DNA of 64,000 nt from Ferdinandcohnia humi_A (GTDB lineage Bacteria > Bacillota > Bacilli > Bacillales > Bacillaceae_L): contig JBLKRX010000023.1 in assembly GCA_047608075.1 (NCBI GenBank), forward strand, positions 1-64,000. The letters run 5' to 3'. Numbering within the stretch: position 1 is the stretch's first letter; each line of letters opens with the position of its first letter. Below are positions 34,648-44,024 of this stretch, piece by piece. Made by a program: the position numbers and the translations under genes. A model generated the notes under the pieces. The model saw only the letters and a program-made list of their open reading frames with translations, did no database searches and was not told the DNA's origin.

Positions 34648-34935
34648 AAAAAAAGGAAAGGACTAACTACCTTTTGAAACGAGCTCATGAGAGATTTAGA
34701 GATGTATAGAGAAAGTAAAAGTACAAAGACTGTTCAAATGTAGTTCTAGAAATTGGAGAGGATATAAAATTTCCATTATTTAAAGATATGGGATAACAAG
34801 AAAACGGCTAGAAAACAACAGGAATAACTTCCAATACCGCCTCAGTTTTCTGGGGCAGTATATAATTCCAAATTTAAACATTTACACTTCCTACATATAG
34901 TAAAATATAAGTAAAGGATTTTAGGAGTGGTTGAT

Positions 34936-35874
34936 ATGCTTCATTACTTCGTCTTACCTGATGGTAGGCTAGATGAACAAAAAGTTTTAAAAATAGAGCA
35001 TGTTTACCAGGGGATGAATGGACGATTTGTGGAGCGATTTTTTATCAACCCTGATCAAAGTTACATATTTAAGCCATTGACACATGACAACCAAATAGGA
35101 AGGGAATTGTGGGTTCATAATCATATCTTGAAGCAGTTCCCTTCCTTTTATCCAAAGGTACTATCCTATTCTATTGACCCTGATGTTCATTGGATTATTT
35201 TTGAGGATGTGGGTGTTATCGATCACATTTTCTCTGCCGAATCCGTATTGCAAGTTACAAAGCTGATGGCTGATTGGCATAAAACTCATTTTGACACAGG
35301 TAAAAGTTTCCCGCAAAAGGGCCATAAACCATTTTTTGAAGAGGTCGTAGAGCTACTTGAAACTCGTAGGAAAGATGTAGAAAGCCTGGCAGTCAGGCTT
35401 CACATTCCTGTTTGGACAATTGAGTCTCTTTTTCAAAAATTGAAAAATGTATCATTTACTCAAAAAAAGGTACTATCACATGGGGATTTGCATCTTGGAA
35501 ACTACGGCTACGCAAATGGAAAACTCTTCATAATCGACTGGGAACATGCCCATTTGAATTCACCTTACTGGGATTTGTACCATCTCCTAGATATTTCTCA
35601 TCCTGTTTTTCCAAAAAGGATAAGCAAAAAGCTTCGCAATAGTGCTCTCGAATTATACCTTGATGTGACAGGCTATCTTAGTACGGCAGCTAACAGAAGC
35701 CTTTTTAAACATGGTTATTACTTATTTTCATCCACATTCTCACTTTGGATGCTATTACTCATCGAAGCTGATATTGAAAGAAACGAAACAAAATGGTCAA
35801 GAGACCAACTGAAACTGCAGTTAGAGGAGACAGTAGTAAATTTTACACAATGTATAGAAGAACTTCACGGCTAG
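34936..35874 (+). CDS. Aminoglycoside-phosphotransferase-fold kinase
   Basis: The protein (about 312 residues) has the APH-type catalytic loop VLSHGDLHLGNYGY and the metal motif IIDWEHAHLNSPYWDLYHLLD. The N-lobe contains EDVGVID at the hinge. Such kinases phosphorylate small molecules (aminoglycosides, choline, methylthioribose, coenzyme-like sugars), and this one cannot be assigned further. ATG 34936 preferred; TAGGAG is 9 bases upstream. It is followed by the broken membrane-protein gene. Confidence 0.8.
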   Translation: MLHYFVLPDGRLDEQKVLKIEHVYQGMNGRFVERFFINPDQSYIFKPLTHDNQIGRELWVHNHILKQFPSFYPKVLSYSIDPDVHWIIFEDVGVIDHIFSAESVLQVTKLMADWHKTHFDTGKSFPQKGHKPFFEEVVELLETRRKDVESLAVRLHIPVWTIESLFQKLKNVSFTQKKVLSHGDLHLGNYGYANGKLFIIDWEHAHLNSPYWDLYHLLDISHPVFPKRISKKLRNSALELYLDVTGYLSTAANRSLFKHGYYLFSSTFSLWMLLLIEADIERNETKWSRDQLKLQLEETVVNFTQCIEELHG

Positions 35875-35964
35875 AGTGGGAGAGGCTGACACTTGATTTT
35901 TAAGAATACTCTATGATAACCACTTTTTCATAAAAGGTAGGTTACTAGGAAGAGGGGCATTGGT

Positions 35965-36547
35965 ATGAATAAAATATTGGCATGGGTTTGTGTTATTGGC
36001 GGTTTATTATAGGGTGTGAAGCCGATTTATGATGCGCTGGTAAATGGTAGAAAATTGAATACGGGATATATACCATCAGACCCAACGGACTATATTAAAT
36101 TTCTCTTCCCCCTTCTTTGTTTTGGTGGATTAATGGTAATTTACTCTAGGTATAAGAAGAAAGTTAGGAATTCCATTATTATCCTTTCAGTTGCGGTTAC
36201 TTTTAATGTATTATTTCATTTTTTCGAGATTTACTTTTATGAGTCTGACATACCATTTGGGTTTCTATTTTTATTTTTCGGTACAGTAGGTTTGACAGTT
36301 GGTTCCATTTATTTGGTTCTACAGTTGAGGAAAATTAGAGGTCCATCAAGTTTATTAGCCTGGAGCGTTTTCGTTCTCTTTCTAGATAATTTTCTATTAA
36401 TTGTTTTGGCCTTTTTGACAGAAATTTTACCTCAAGAAATAACAAATCGCCGTTCTAATGGTTTCAGTTGGATTTGTATGGGCATTGATTGGTCTGGCAC
36501 TATTTAAACAAGGAGATCAAAACTCTTTTACGAATATAGAGTCCTAA
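35965..36547 (+). pseudogene. Small polytopic membrane protein, broken
   Basis: ATG 35965 (AAGAGGGG upstream) encodes MNKILAWVCVIGGLL and stops at TAG 36010-36012. The same frame then continues GVKPIYDALVNGRKLNTGYI with four hydrophobic segments, until a frameshift near 36450: the expected membrane segment AVLMVSVGFVWALIGLALF and the tail FTNIES end at 36547 in another frame. No family recognised. One stop and one frameshift are needed to rebuild a protein of about 190 residues. Confidence 0.7.
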
Positions 36548-36751
36548 TTGCAAGGCATTACGACACTAAAAATAGGATTTTCTTCTATGTAGGGGTGCAC
36601 TGATTAGTGTGATTAGATAGAAGGTTACATGCTATGAGAAGGGAGCAAAGCGAAGCATGCTTGCTTTCTTTTTTTAGCGATAATGTTTTTCCATTTAATC
36701 TTATTCTACTTTATAATCAGAGAAAAGAATGTAAGAAGGAGACTCCATGGA

Positions 36752-36844
36752 ATGCAAAAAAATAAACCGAGAAAAATCTATGAAGAGGTTGCTGGTGCAT
36801 TCCAAGAGGATATTCGTACTTGGGAGATAAAACCAGTTTTTTGA
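36752..36844 (+). pseudogene. lutR: Remnant of a GntR-type lutR gene
   Basis: A 30-codon frame MQKNKPRKIYEEVAGAFQED, then IRTWEIKPVF and a stop, resembles the first 30 residues of FadR-like GntR regulators such as LutR (K-IYEE---I---I--G--KPGD). It has an AGAAGGAGA site and ends 16 bases before lutA. The rest of the regulator is absent. Inference: the local repressor of lactate-use genes has been lost by deletion, leaving its start beside lutA. Similarity is short, so this is tentative. Confidence 0.5.
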
Positions 36845-36860
36845 AAGGGAGAAAACAAGA

Positions 36861-37580
36861 ATGAAAGTCACTTTATTTACCACCTGTCTTGTTGACATGT
36901 TTCAAACAAATGTGGGGAAAGCAACGGTTGAATTACTCGAGCATCTCGACTGCAAAGTGGAGTTTCCAGATGGCCAGGTTTGCTGCGGGCAGCCTGCTTA
37001 TAATAGTGGATATGTTGAAGAAGCAAAAAAAGCAATGAAAAACATGATTCAAACATTTGAAGATGCTGAATATATCGTTTGTCCATCTGGTTCATGTGCA
37101 AACATGTTTCATGAATACAAAGAGATTTTTAAAGGGGACCCAATATGGGAACCAAAAGCAATTACACTCGCTAAGAAAACATATGAATTAACACAATTTA
37201 TAGTAGAAGTTTTACAAATTTTAGATGTCGGCTCGACCTTCAAGGGAAGGGTAACCTACCATACATCCTGTCATATGACGCGACTGTTAGGTGTGAAGGA
37301 ACCACCTATAACACTATTAAAAAATGTCAAGGGCATAGAGTATGTGGACCTTCCAGGCAAAGAGAATTGCTGTGGATTCGGAGGAACATTTTCTGTAAAA
37401 ATGGGGCAAATCTCGGAGAAAATGGTGGATGAAAAAGTACAGTACATTGAAATGACAGAAGCGGACTACCTGATTGGTGCAGATGCCGGCTGCCTAATGA
37501 ATATTTGCGGAAGAATGAATCGACTCGGAAAACCTATTGAAGTCTTGCATATTGCAGAGGTTTTAAACTATCGGAACTAA
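36861..37580 (+). CDS. lutA: LutA, lactate-utilisation iron-sulfur protein
   Basis: LutABC together oxidise L-lactate to pyruvate at the membrane respiratory chain. LutA (239 residues) has two cysteine-rich CCG domains: VCCGQPAYNSGYVEEAKK near 40-57 and ENCCGFGGTFSVKM near 170-183, as in the family. It has an AAAGGGAG site. It is the first intact gene of the operon; lutB starts 15 bases downstream. Confidence 0.95.
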   Translation: MKVTLFTTCLVDMFQTNVGKATVELLEHLDCKVEFPDGQVCCGQPAYNSGYVEEAKKAMKNMIQTFEDAEYIVCPSGSCANMFHEYKEIFKGDPIWEPKAITLAKKTYELTQFIVEVLQILDVGSTFKGRVTYHTSCHMTRLLGVKEPPITLLKNVKGIEYVDLPGKENCCGFGGTFSVKMGQISEKMVDEKVQYIEMTEADYLIGADAGCLMNICGRMNRLGKPIEVLHIAEVLNYRN

Positions 37581-37595
37581 AGGAGGGGAGAAATC

Positions 37596-39026
37596 ATGGC
37601 ATTAAAAACAAGCAACGAAAAATTTAAGGCACGCGTGGAAAAGGAAGTACAAAACACTTTCATGAGGGGCGCAGTCTCAAGAGCCCAGGAAACAATACAA
37701 GGTAGAAAGCGAACGGTTACAGATGAATTGGGCAACTGGGAGGAATGGCGCAATCACGGGGTAGAAATCCGCCAGCACGTCCTCGAAAACCTAGATTACT
37801 ATCTCTATCAATTAAGCGAGAATGTTTCTAACCGAGGCGGACATGTATTCTTTGCGCAAACGGCTGAGGAAGCAAGTACATACATAAGTGACCTCGCGAA
37901 AAAGAAAGAAGCCAAGAATATTGTCAAAGCAAAATCGATGGTGACTGAGGAAATTAGTCTGAATCAAAAGCTTGAGGAAACGGGTTGTCGTGTTATTGAA
38001 ACAGACCTTGGGGAATATATTCTCCAAATGGATGACCATGATCCACCATCCCATATCGTTGTACCAGCCTTACATAAAAATAAGGAACAAATCCGTGACG
38101 TATTTGCTAATAAAATGGATTACAAGAATACAGAAAAGCCTGAAGAACTTGCTTTGTTTGCACGAAAATCACTGCGACAAGAGTTTTTACAGGCAGATAT
38201 GGGAATCACAGGATGTAACTTCGCGGTTGCAGAAACTGGTTCGATTACACTTGTAACAAATGAAGGAAATGCTGATCTTGTTGCCGCTCTTCCAAAAACA
38301 CAGGTTGTCGTAATGGGAATGGAGCGCCTTGTCCCAACGTTTGAAGAAATGGAAGTACTTGTTGGAATGCTGACAAGAAGTGCGGTTGGTCAAAAATTAA
38401 CAAGCTATATCACCATCTTAACTGGGCCGAGAGAAGAAGGTGACGTAGATGGGCCAGAAGAGTTCCATCTTGTTATTGTAGATAATGGTCGTTCGAATAT
38501 TTTAGGCACAGAATTTCAATCTGTTTTGCAATGTATTCGTTGTGCGGCATGCATTAATGTTTGTCCTGTGTACCGGCATGTTGGCGGTCATTCCTACGGA
38601 TCTATTTATCCAGGACCTATAGGAGTCGTTCTAACACCACTGCTCGGAGGCTATGATGATTACAAGGAGCTTCCATATGCCTCAACATTATGTGGCGCAT
38701 GTACGGACGTATGCCCGGTAAAAATTCCACTCCATCAATTAATTCATAAACATCGTCAAGTCATTGTAGAGAAGGAAGGTCGAGCGCCAGTTTCTGAAAA
38801 GCTATTAATGAAGGCATTTGGGGTAGGAGCTTCATCGTCCTCCCTTTATAAAGTGGGTTCAAAAATGGCTCCCACTTTAACACGACCACTTACTGACGGT
38901 GACAAAATTACAAAGGGTGTTGGTATGTTAAAGGAATGGACAGATGTACGCGACTTCCCTGCGCCAAGCAAAGAAAGATTTAGGGATTGGTTCAATAACC
39001 GCTCAAAAGGAGGCAATGGATCATGA
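37596..39026 (+). CDS. lutB: LutB, lactate-utilisation iron-sulfur protein
   Basis: A 476-residue protein with an N-terminal LUD domain and two 4Fe-4S ligand groups: Cys313, 316, 319, 323 (CIRCAACINVCP) and Cys366, 369, 373 (CGACTDVCP). It transfers electrons in the LutABC complex. AGGAGGGG site. Its last 4 bases overlap the start of lutC, showing translational coupling. Confidence 0.96.
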   Translation: MALKTSNEKFKARVEKEVQNTFMRGAVSRAQETIQGRKRTVTDELGNWEEWRNHGVEIRQHVLENLDYYLYQLSENVSNRGGHVFFAQTAEEASTYISDLAKKKEAKNIVKAKSMVTEEISLNQKLEETGCRVIETDLGEYILQMDDHDPPSHIVVPALHKNKEQIRDVFANKMDYKNTEKPEELALFARKSLRQEFLQADMGITGCNFAVAETGSITLVTNEGNADLVAALPKTQVVVMGMERLVPTFEEMEVLVGMLTRSAVGQKLTSYITILTGPREEGDVDGPEEFHLVIVDNGRSNILGTEFQSVLQCIRCAACINVCPVYRHVGGHSYGSIYPGPIGVVLTPLLGGYDDYKELPYASTLCGACTDVCPVKIPLHQLIHKHRQVIVEKEGRAPVSEKLLMKAFGVGASSSSLYKVGSKMAPTLTRPLTDGDKITKGVGMLKEWTDVRDFPAPSKERFRDWFNNRSKGGNGS

Positions 39027-39739
39027 AAGGAACCATCCATAATCGCGACAATTTCCTCGACCAAATTGCCAAACAACTAGGCCGGGAAAGAAAAACAACG
39101 TTAGAAGAACCCAAGTGGAAATACAACCCACAAGATGAAGTGTTAAAGGGTGCATCCGTTGATGAGCTAGTAGATGTCTTGAAAGTTCAATGTTCAAAAA
39201 TCCATACAGAACTAATCATGTCTACGAAATCAACATTATCAGAAGATCTCGAAAAGAAAATAAAAGAATTCGGAAATGGACCTATCATTACCTGGAAGGA
39301 TGAGCGTTTCGAACAATACGGGCTTCACCCATTATTGAAAGAAAAGCTACCTGAAGAACAGGAGGAAGTATTTGAATGGAATCCTGACTTAGGAAAGGAC
39401 AATATCATTAATGCTGAACAAGCAAATATCGGGATTATAATAAGTGAAATCACGTTAGCTGAGTCAGGAACAGTTGTGTTATATAGCGGTCCAAATCGTG
39501 GAAGAGCAATTAGCTTCCTCCCAACACACTCTATTGTAATCGTACCTAAGAGCACAATCGTACCACGAATGACACAAGCAGCAAGGCTCATCAGGGAAAA
39601 AGTAAAAAACGGAGAGCAGGTGCCTTCCGCTATCAATTTCATTACTGGACCAAGTAACTCAGCCGATATCGAATTGAACCTTATAGTGGGCGTCCATGGA
39701 CCGGTTAAGGCAGTTTATATTTTGGTAGAGGATATATAG
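39023..39739 (+). CDS. lutC: LutC, lactate-utilisation LUD protein
   Basis: The 238-residue protein is a LUD-domain subunit of LutABC. NIGIIISEITLAESGTVVLYSGPNRGR and LPTHSIVIVPKSTIVPRM near 137-180 and ITGPSNSADIELNLIVGVHGP near 210-230 match the family. It ends the operon; a weak hairpin with T run follows. Confidence 0.95.
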   Translation: MKGTIHNRDNFLDQIAKQLGRERKTTLEEPKWKYNPQDEVLKGASVDELVDVLKVQCSKIHTELIMSTKSTLSEDLEKKIKEFGNGPIITWKDERFEQYGLHPLLKEKLPEEQEEVFEWNPDLGKDNIINAEQANIGIIISEITLAESGTVVLYSGPNRGRAISFLPTHSIVIVPKSTIVPRMTQAARLIREKVKNGEQVPSAINFITGPSNSADIELNLIVGVHGPVKAVYILVEDI

Positions 39740-39743
39740 TCCA

Positions 39744-39776
39744 CTACATCTACCTAGATTTGTGTAGCATTTTTTT
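39744..39776 (+). terminator. Probable terminator of lutABC
   Basis: CTACA..TGTAG with an internal TCTA/AGA pairing, followed by CATTTTTTTA. The stem is weak but placed 5 bases after lutC. Confidence 0.55.
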
Positions 39777-40272
39777 ATGTAAAAAACTCACAATCAAATA
39801 TATTATTTATGTATTCATAAAATAAACAAATATTTTTATTTGAATGAGACTATTTACTTAGAAACTCTATAGTAATAGAATCCTTATTTAGTAACATCAG
39901 GTAGAATATGTAAAGATTTCTGGAAAGATGAATATAGATGGATAACATTACTTTAGAACAAATAGAGGAAGAATATAAAAAGTGCCTGATCCCCGATCAG
40001 CTAAAGCGATAATGTACTGGGGGGCTGACACCAATAAAAAAATGTTGTATTAGAAGTAGTAAAGAATGAAGATTCCTTTATCAAAATATGGGGACGGAGG
40101 AAATAGCTCCTGTCCAAAGTAAAAATCACTTACACAAATGTGTGCTAGGTGATTTTTTTCTTTCTTACAAACTATATTCTGGACACTGCATTTGCCCCTT
40201 GTTATGCATTTCAACCCTATAACATATTTGAAGGAATAGTTCTATTATAAAACGAAATGATAGTGGTAAAAG
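39777..40272. other. Gene-free boundary between lutABC and the accessory region
   Basis: Nothing coding is recognised. It contains the hairpin GGACGGAG / CTCCTGTCC at 40091-40113, a terminator (AATCACTTACACA / TGTG..AGGTGATT with TTTTTT, about 40126-40158), and short fragments with many stops. This may be the left edge of the integrated DNA. Confidence 0.5.
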
Positions 40273-40869
40273 ATGGAAAAGTACAGAATGGTAGGCACTG
40301 ATTTTTGGAAGGATCCTGTTGTGTTAGAAGAGATGACACCGGAGGAAAGCTATTTTTATTTGTATCTATTAACAAATCCACGTATAACTCAGATTGGAAT
40401 CTATAAGATTATGAAGAAAGAAATGGCTTTTGACCTGGGGTATTCGATTGAGAGTGTACAATCGTTAATGGACCGATTCATCAGTCACCATCAGCTTTTT
40501 CGTTACAATACAGATACAAGAGAGCTCGCGATTAAAAACAGGGGGAGAGTTAATCTTCGTAAAGGTGGAAAATTTATGATGGATTGTATTTTATCTGAAT
40601 TGAGGGAAGTAGAAGATGCTTCGATTATTTCTTATGTTGCTGAAAATACTGCTAAGGGCCCCATTTTAGCTATCTATGAATCTTTTTGCGAAAAGAATGA
40701 GGCACCTGTATTAAATGATGAAAAGGAAATTTTCTATGATAACGATACCTACATAGATCCAGAATTACCAAAGGGTGACGAGTTGTGTAACGATAGGTCA
40801 CCGACTCGTGATACGATACGTGGACAAACAGAAAGAGAAGAAAAAAAAATTAGGAGACTTCTAAAATAG
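40273..40869 (+). CDS. Phage-type replication protein (DnaD-like N-terminal domain)
   Basis: The 198-residue protein begins KYRMVGTDFWKDPVVLEEMTPEESYFYLYLLTNP, followed by QIGIYKIMKKEMAFDLGYS and a RFISHHQLFRYNTDTRELAIKNRGR stretch. This is the winged-helix initiation module seen in replisome organiser/DnaD-like proteins of Bacillus phages and integrative elements. Relatives usually carry a longer C-terminal DNA-binding part; here the protein ends soon after ERE-EKKIRRLLK, so it may be truncated. It lies 60 bases before the left 160-bp direct repeat, which suggests element origin. Confidence 0.65.
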   Translation: MEKYRMVGTDFWKDPVVLEEMTPEESYFYLYLLTNPRITQIGIYKIMKKEMAFDLGYSIESVQSLMDRFISHHQLFRYNTDTRELAIKNRGRVNLRKGGKFMMDCILSELREVEDASIISYVAENTAKGPILAIYESFCEKNEAPVLNDEKEIFYDNDTYIDPELPKGDELCNDRSPTRDTIRGQTEREEKKIRRLLK

Positions 40870-40926
40870 GGAGAGGCAAAGATATATGCTGAAGTCATGA
40901 CCAATAGTGGATGGTATGTTCGACCC

Positions 40927-41086
40927 CGACCACCGGTATCTTTAAGTAAAAGCTAGTTAAATTAAGAAACGATAGAACACTCGCAAATGTTTATACATCA
41001 ATGTTTGTGGGTGTTTTTTGTTTTGTAGGAAAACGGGTGAAAAAGGTAGGTCTTGAATTTGTTTTACACATTTTTTACACAAGTGA
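40927..41086. repeat. 160-bp direct repeat, left copy (att-like)
   Basis: This stretch is repeated at 53771-53930 in the same orientation. Shared parts include CGACCACCGGTATCTTTA at the left, GTTAAATTAAGAA, a hairpin (ACACTCGCAAA pairing with TTTGTGGGTGT) followed by TTTTTTG, the identical core TTTTGTAGGAAAACGG, and TTTTACACAAG near the right. The two copies bracket 12.8 kb with the lone nuclease, the integrase relic, Wadjet and the AAA+ gene. Inference: attachment-site or duplicated-junction sequence. Confidence 0.7.
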
Positions 41087-41516
41087 AAACTCTTGATTGT
41101 TTTCGGAGTAACCATTATATAATGTAATAGGTAGTTAATAATTACACAGTAGACTCATACTATGCTACAAATGATTTAATTGAAAAATTTTACCCACTAG
41201 CAGAATTGATTAAATTCTAGAGGATTTTGATGGGATTTTGTACGATATTGCAATGGGACCATCTCAAATGTTGATCTTTTTAATCTAAGCAATGTTGATA
41301 TATGTAAGATTGATACAATAGAAGTAAACTAGTTTATTTTTAAATATTCTTAATAAAAATCACACCTGATCAATAGAGGTTTTATTTCAAAACTGACATG
41401 TGAATCAGCACACGTCAGTTAATTATTACATAAAAACATTTATTTAATAAATCCATTATAATGAGTTTCTTTTTACTCAAGGTATTATTATCCATCTAAA
41501 CTTAACTTTTTTAACG
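41087..41516. other. Gene-free stretch between repeat and nuclease gene
   Basis: AT-rich with no credible frame. A -10-like TATAAT near 41115 follows the direct repeat. A hairpin, AACTGACATGTG with CACACGTCAGTT (41391-41420, one mismatch), has T-rich sequence after it on the minus strand and may end the nuclease gene. Confidence 0.5.
41391..41420 (-). terminator. Possible terminator of the nuclease-like gene
   Basis: A 12-bp stem with one mismatch and a 6-nt loop; on the minus strand TTTTGAAATAAAA follows. It lies about 100 bases beyond the stop at 41517. Confidence 0.45.
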
Positions 41517-42362
41517 TTAATGTTTATCATTTAAAAAAGATAACAAATCTTCAAGATCAATAAAAGCGTATTGTCTAAACCCATTGTCTTTCATAAAGTC
41601 AGTAATATCTTCCGAGTTCCCATAATTTTGATCAGGGAGAGGAATTTCTATATTATTAAGTTCAATAAAAGCATAAGTATCATCCTTCTTTGTCTTTATG
41701 TTGAAAGGGATACCTTTATTACATGTAAGAATTTCTATTAATATATCTTTTATGTTAATTGCTGATTTAAGCATTTTTCTATATCGCAGCATTGTTCTAA
41801 GATGACTCTCTTTTCGGTTATACCATACCTTACCAGTTCCTCTTATTCTTTTATGCCAGTAATAATAGGCTAAATCATGCCAAATACACGCTGATACTTC
41901 ACTGTTAAATCCGTCTTTTTTCGAAACACCAACATTTAAATCGTTAAAAAACATTTCCCATATAGCCACCTTAGAAGAAATAGGATTTTGTTTTTGTAGC
42001 TCCTTTGATAATCTAGAGTGTAGTTCCTTTGGTTTCTTGTCATCCCATGGGGTTCTACACCTTGTAGGATCCATTCTCGGCCATTTTGCTTCAAACATTC
42101 CAATTTTAGCGAGGTTCCCCTTTCTAAATACAATAACTCCATCGCAGCCAAACTTTGTTTCTATTGGTTGTGGCAAAGTTTGTGATATCCAAAAGATGGG
42201 AGATTTTATAAAGGGGCCATAAGGATACATAGCAAAAGTAGTAAATCTTGATACATAATCTCTCTCAGATATAATCATTCCTTTAGAAAAGTCGTCTCTA
42301 CATTTTCTGTCAATCTGGTAAAAATAGATGCCTACTTTTTCAGCATCTATGTGACTAAGCAT
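41517..42362 (-). CDS. Predicted PD-(D/E)XK-like nuclease, unknown family
   Basis: I do not recognise this 281-residue protein as a named family. It contains a segment with Asp74 (FGCDGVIVF) and Glu91-Ala-Lys93 (GMFEAKWPR) at the spacing and strand pattern of PD-(D/E)XK nucleases. N-terminal part YVSRFTTFAMYPYGPFIKSP and central Trp/His/Tyr-rich segments (WHDLAYYYWHKRIRG) are unusual. AAGGAGG site 8 bases before ATG. It faces away from the Wadjet genes, inside the same repeat-bounded interval, so a defence role or a cargo role is plausible but unproven. Confidence 0.55.
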   Translation of the reverse strand: MLSHIDAEKVGIYFYQIDRKCRDDFSKGMIISERDYVSRFTTFAMYPYGPFIKSPIFWISQTLPQPIETKFGCDGVIVFRKGNLAKIGMFEAKWPRMDPTRCRTPWDDKKPKELHSRLSKELQKQNPISSKVAIWEMFFNDLNVGVSKKDGFNSEVSACIWHDLAYYYWHKRIRGTGKVWYNRKESHLRTMLRYRKMLKSAINIKDILIEILTCNKGIPFNIKTKKDDTYAFIELNNIEIPLPDQNYGNSEDITDFMKDNGFRQYAFIDLEDLLSFLNDKH

Positions 42363-42590
42363 TTTATCATTCCTCCTTTTTTGTAATGTAGTCTAGTATC
42401 TCTAAAATATAAGTACAGCTTTAATTACCTAGAAAACATTAACATTAATGGAAACTAACTTTATACAATTATACAAAAAATAAAATTAATATACGGGTAG
42501 TACAACAATACTATTAAATAAAATGATTTTTTACAAAGGGTGCTTTTATTGAATTGTGATATATGTAGGCTCAGAACAAAGTCACTGAGC

Positions 42591-43128
42591 TTACATATTC
42601 TCAAAAGTTTCACCCGTCTGTTTCTCCTCTTCCTCCCGCAGTTCCTTAAGCACGTGAGAATAGTGCTTATAAGTCGTTTCGATAGTGCTATGTCCCTAAC
42701 GCTCACTTACGTAATTAATGTCAACTATCCTATATAATAAAACACTTGCATGAGTGTGTCTTAAGCCGTGCGTAGTTATTGGATAGATACCAAGTTCAAG
42801 TAAGGTTTTTTGTAAGAGCTTATTGGCATTGGTGTTGCTTATTACTCTGTACTTGGACACTGGGGTATAGAAGACCAATCCATACAGATTAGGAGTTACA
42901 GTCTAAAAAGTATTCTAAATGCGTTCATTGTCTTCTTATCTAGTTCGATTGTACGGTTGGATGCTTCATTTTTCGTCGGACCGAAACCTTCAGGATGATG
43001 TCTTTTAGCATAACCCCATGTTTTGTTAATGGTTATTGTGTTGTTTTTAAAATCAAAATCCTTTCTGGTCAATCCCACTAACTCGCCAAACCTCGCTCCA
43101 GAAGTCAATCCTAATAGAATTAGATAAT
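42591..43128 (-). pseudogene. Tyrosine integrase relic (C-terminal half only)
   Basis: This closely matches, codon for codon in long stretches, residues 189-367 of the intact integrase at 55768-56871 (for example LGLTSGARFGELVGLTRKDF and the GLRHTHASVL box). It has lost the N-terminal half at 43128 and carries a frameshift near 42900 (after NAFRILF) and a stop after INYVSER, before the GHSTIETTYKHYSHV catalytic part. It is the fossil of a sister element. Confidence 0.92.
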
Positions 43129-44024
43129 GTAATTGTAAAATAGCTCCCACCTTCATTAAGATGGGAGCCTATAGTATTGCATTCTTCCTGAATTAAATTT
43201 GACCAGGGCATACATTGATCTAATATTTCTGGATTTTGATGGATGCTAAGATTTGGTAGACCCATCAAGAGCTTCTTAATATATTTTAGTTATCTTTTTT
43301 CTAGTGCTCGACTCTAATTCTATTAGGCCTATAAAAATACACTTTGCAATCATATCTAAATAAGAAACGTCAATATTCGACAAGTGACAGTAGCTTTATT
43401 AATAAAAAAGCTACGCGGGACAAACTTGTCCCCCGTGGCTGTTTCATGCGGAACTGTTTCTGGAGAAGGATGTATGTTTGAGGGTATATAATAATATGGG
43501 TTGTGTGTTGTTCCTGAGTAAAGTGTATTGGAAAAGAAAAACAGGACAGTACCAAAAGGAACGGTATCAGAAAGAAATTAACCAAATCATAACTAATGGA
43601 CAAAGCATTTCTGACTTTATTAATCAGAAAAACTTAAATGTTGTAATTTATAAAAGATTACTATTTCAGACTTTCCTTTTTTATTTGAGTTTTTCCTATT
43701 AATATTAAATGTAATACAGAAGCAGTTTAGACAACAAATTTATATTTGAAATAAAAAGGTGCAAATTTAAAAGTTTGTGTCTTATTTTTTTGAAAAATGG
43801 GGATAACTTTTAATAGCTTTTAAAACCAAATGTTTCCATTTCTGATAACAGGAGAGCTGTAGCTAGTAATCCGATGCAGAATGTGTTTGAACGATGCACA
43901 TAAAAAAGAAAATGTAATTCTGAAAGTGTTCTTGGATAAAAGTCATTTTTGGTTTGTGATACATAGTGTTTTAACTCTTTCTATAAATAAGCTACGTAGT
44001 TCTTATCCTGAAGGGAGTGAAAAA
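43129..44024. other. Gene-free stretch upstream of Wadjet
   Basis: About 900 bases without a convincing gene. It contains GCTCCCA / TGGGAGC at about 43143-43168 next to the integrase truncation point, and a strong minus-strand terminator-like hairpin at 43402-43439. An open frame from 43478 to 43702 has no recognisable family. The Wadjet promoter should lie in the right-hand part. Confidence 0.5.
43402..43439 (-). terminator. GGGAC-type hairpin terminator
   Basis: GCYACG-type arms around GGGACAA/TTTGTCCC: plus strand 43410-43424 pairs with 43426-43439. On the minus strand TTTTTT follows. It would stop transcription from the right toward the integrase relic. Confidence 0.7.

Noticed and set aside
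40915..40945. tRNA or tmRNA 3' end (GTTCGACCCCGACCACC) as integration target
   Set aside because: The T-arm cannot pair properly and no acceptor or anticodon arm lies upstream; the second repeat copy lacks the GTTCGA context.
43478..43702. 74-codon open frame upstream of jetD
   Set aside because: Lys/Asn/Phe-rich translation of AT-rich DNA without a ribosome site or motif; kept only as part of the gene-free stretch.
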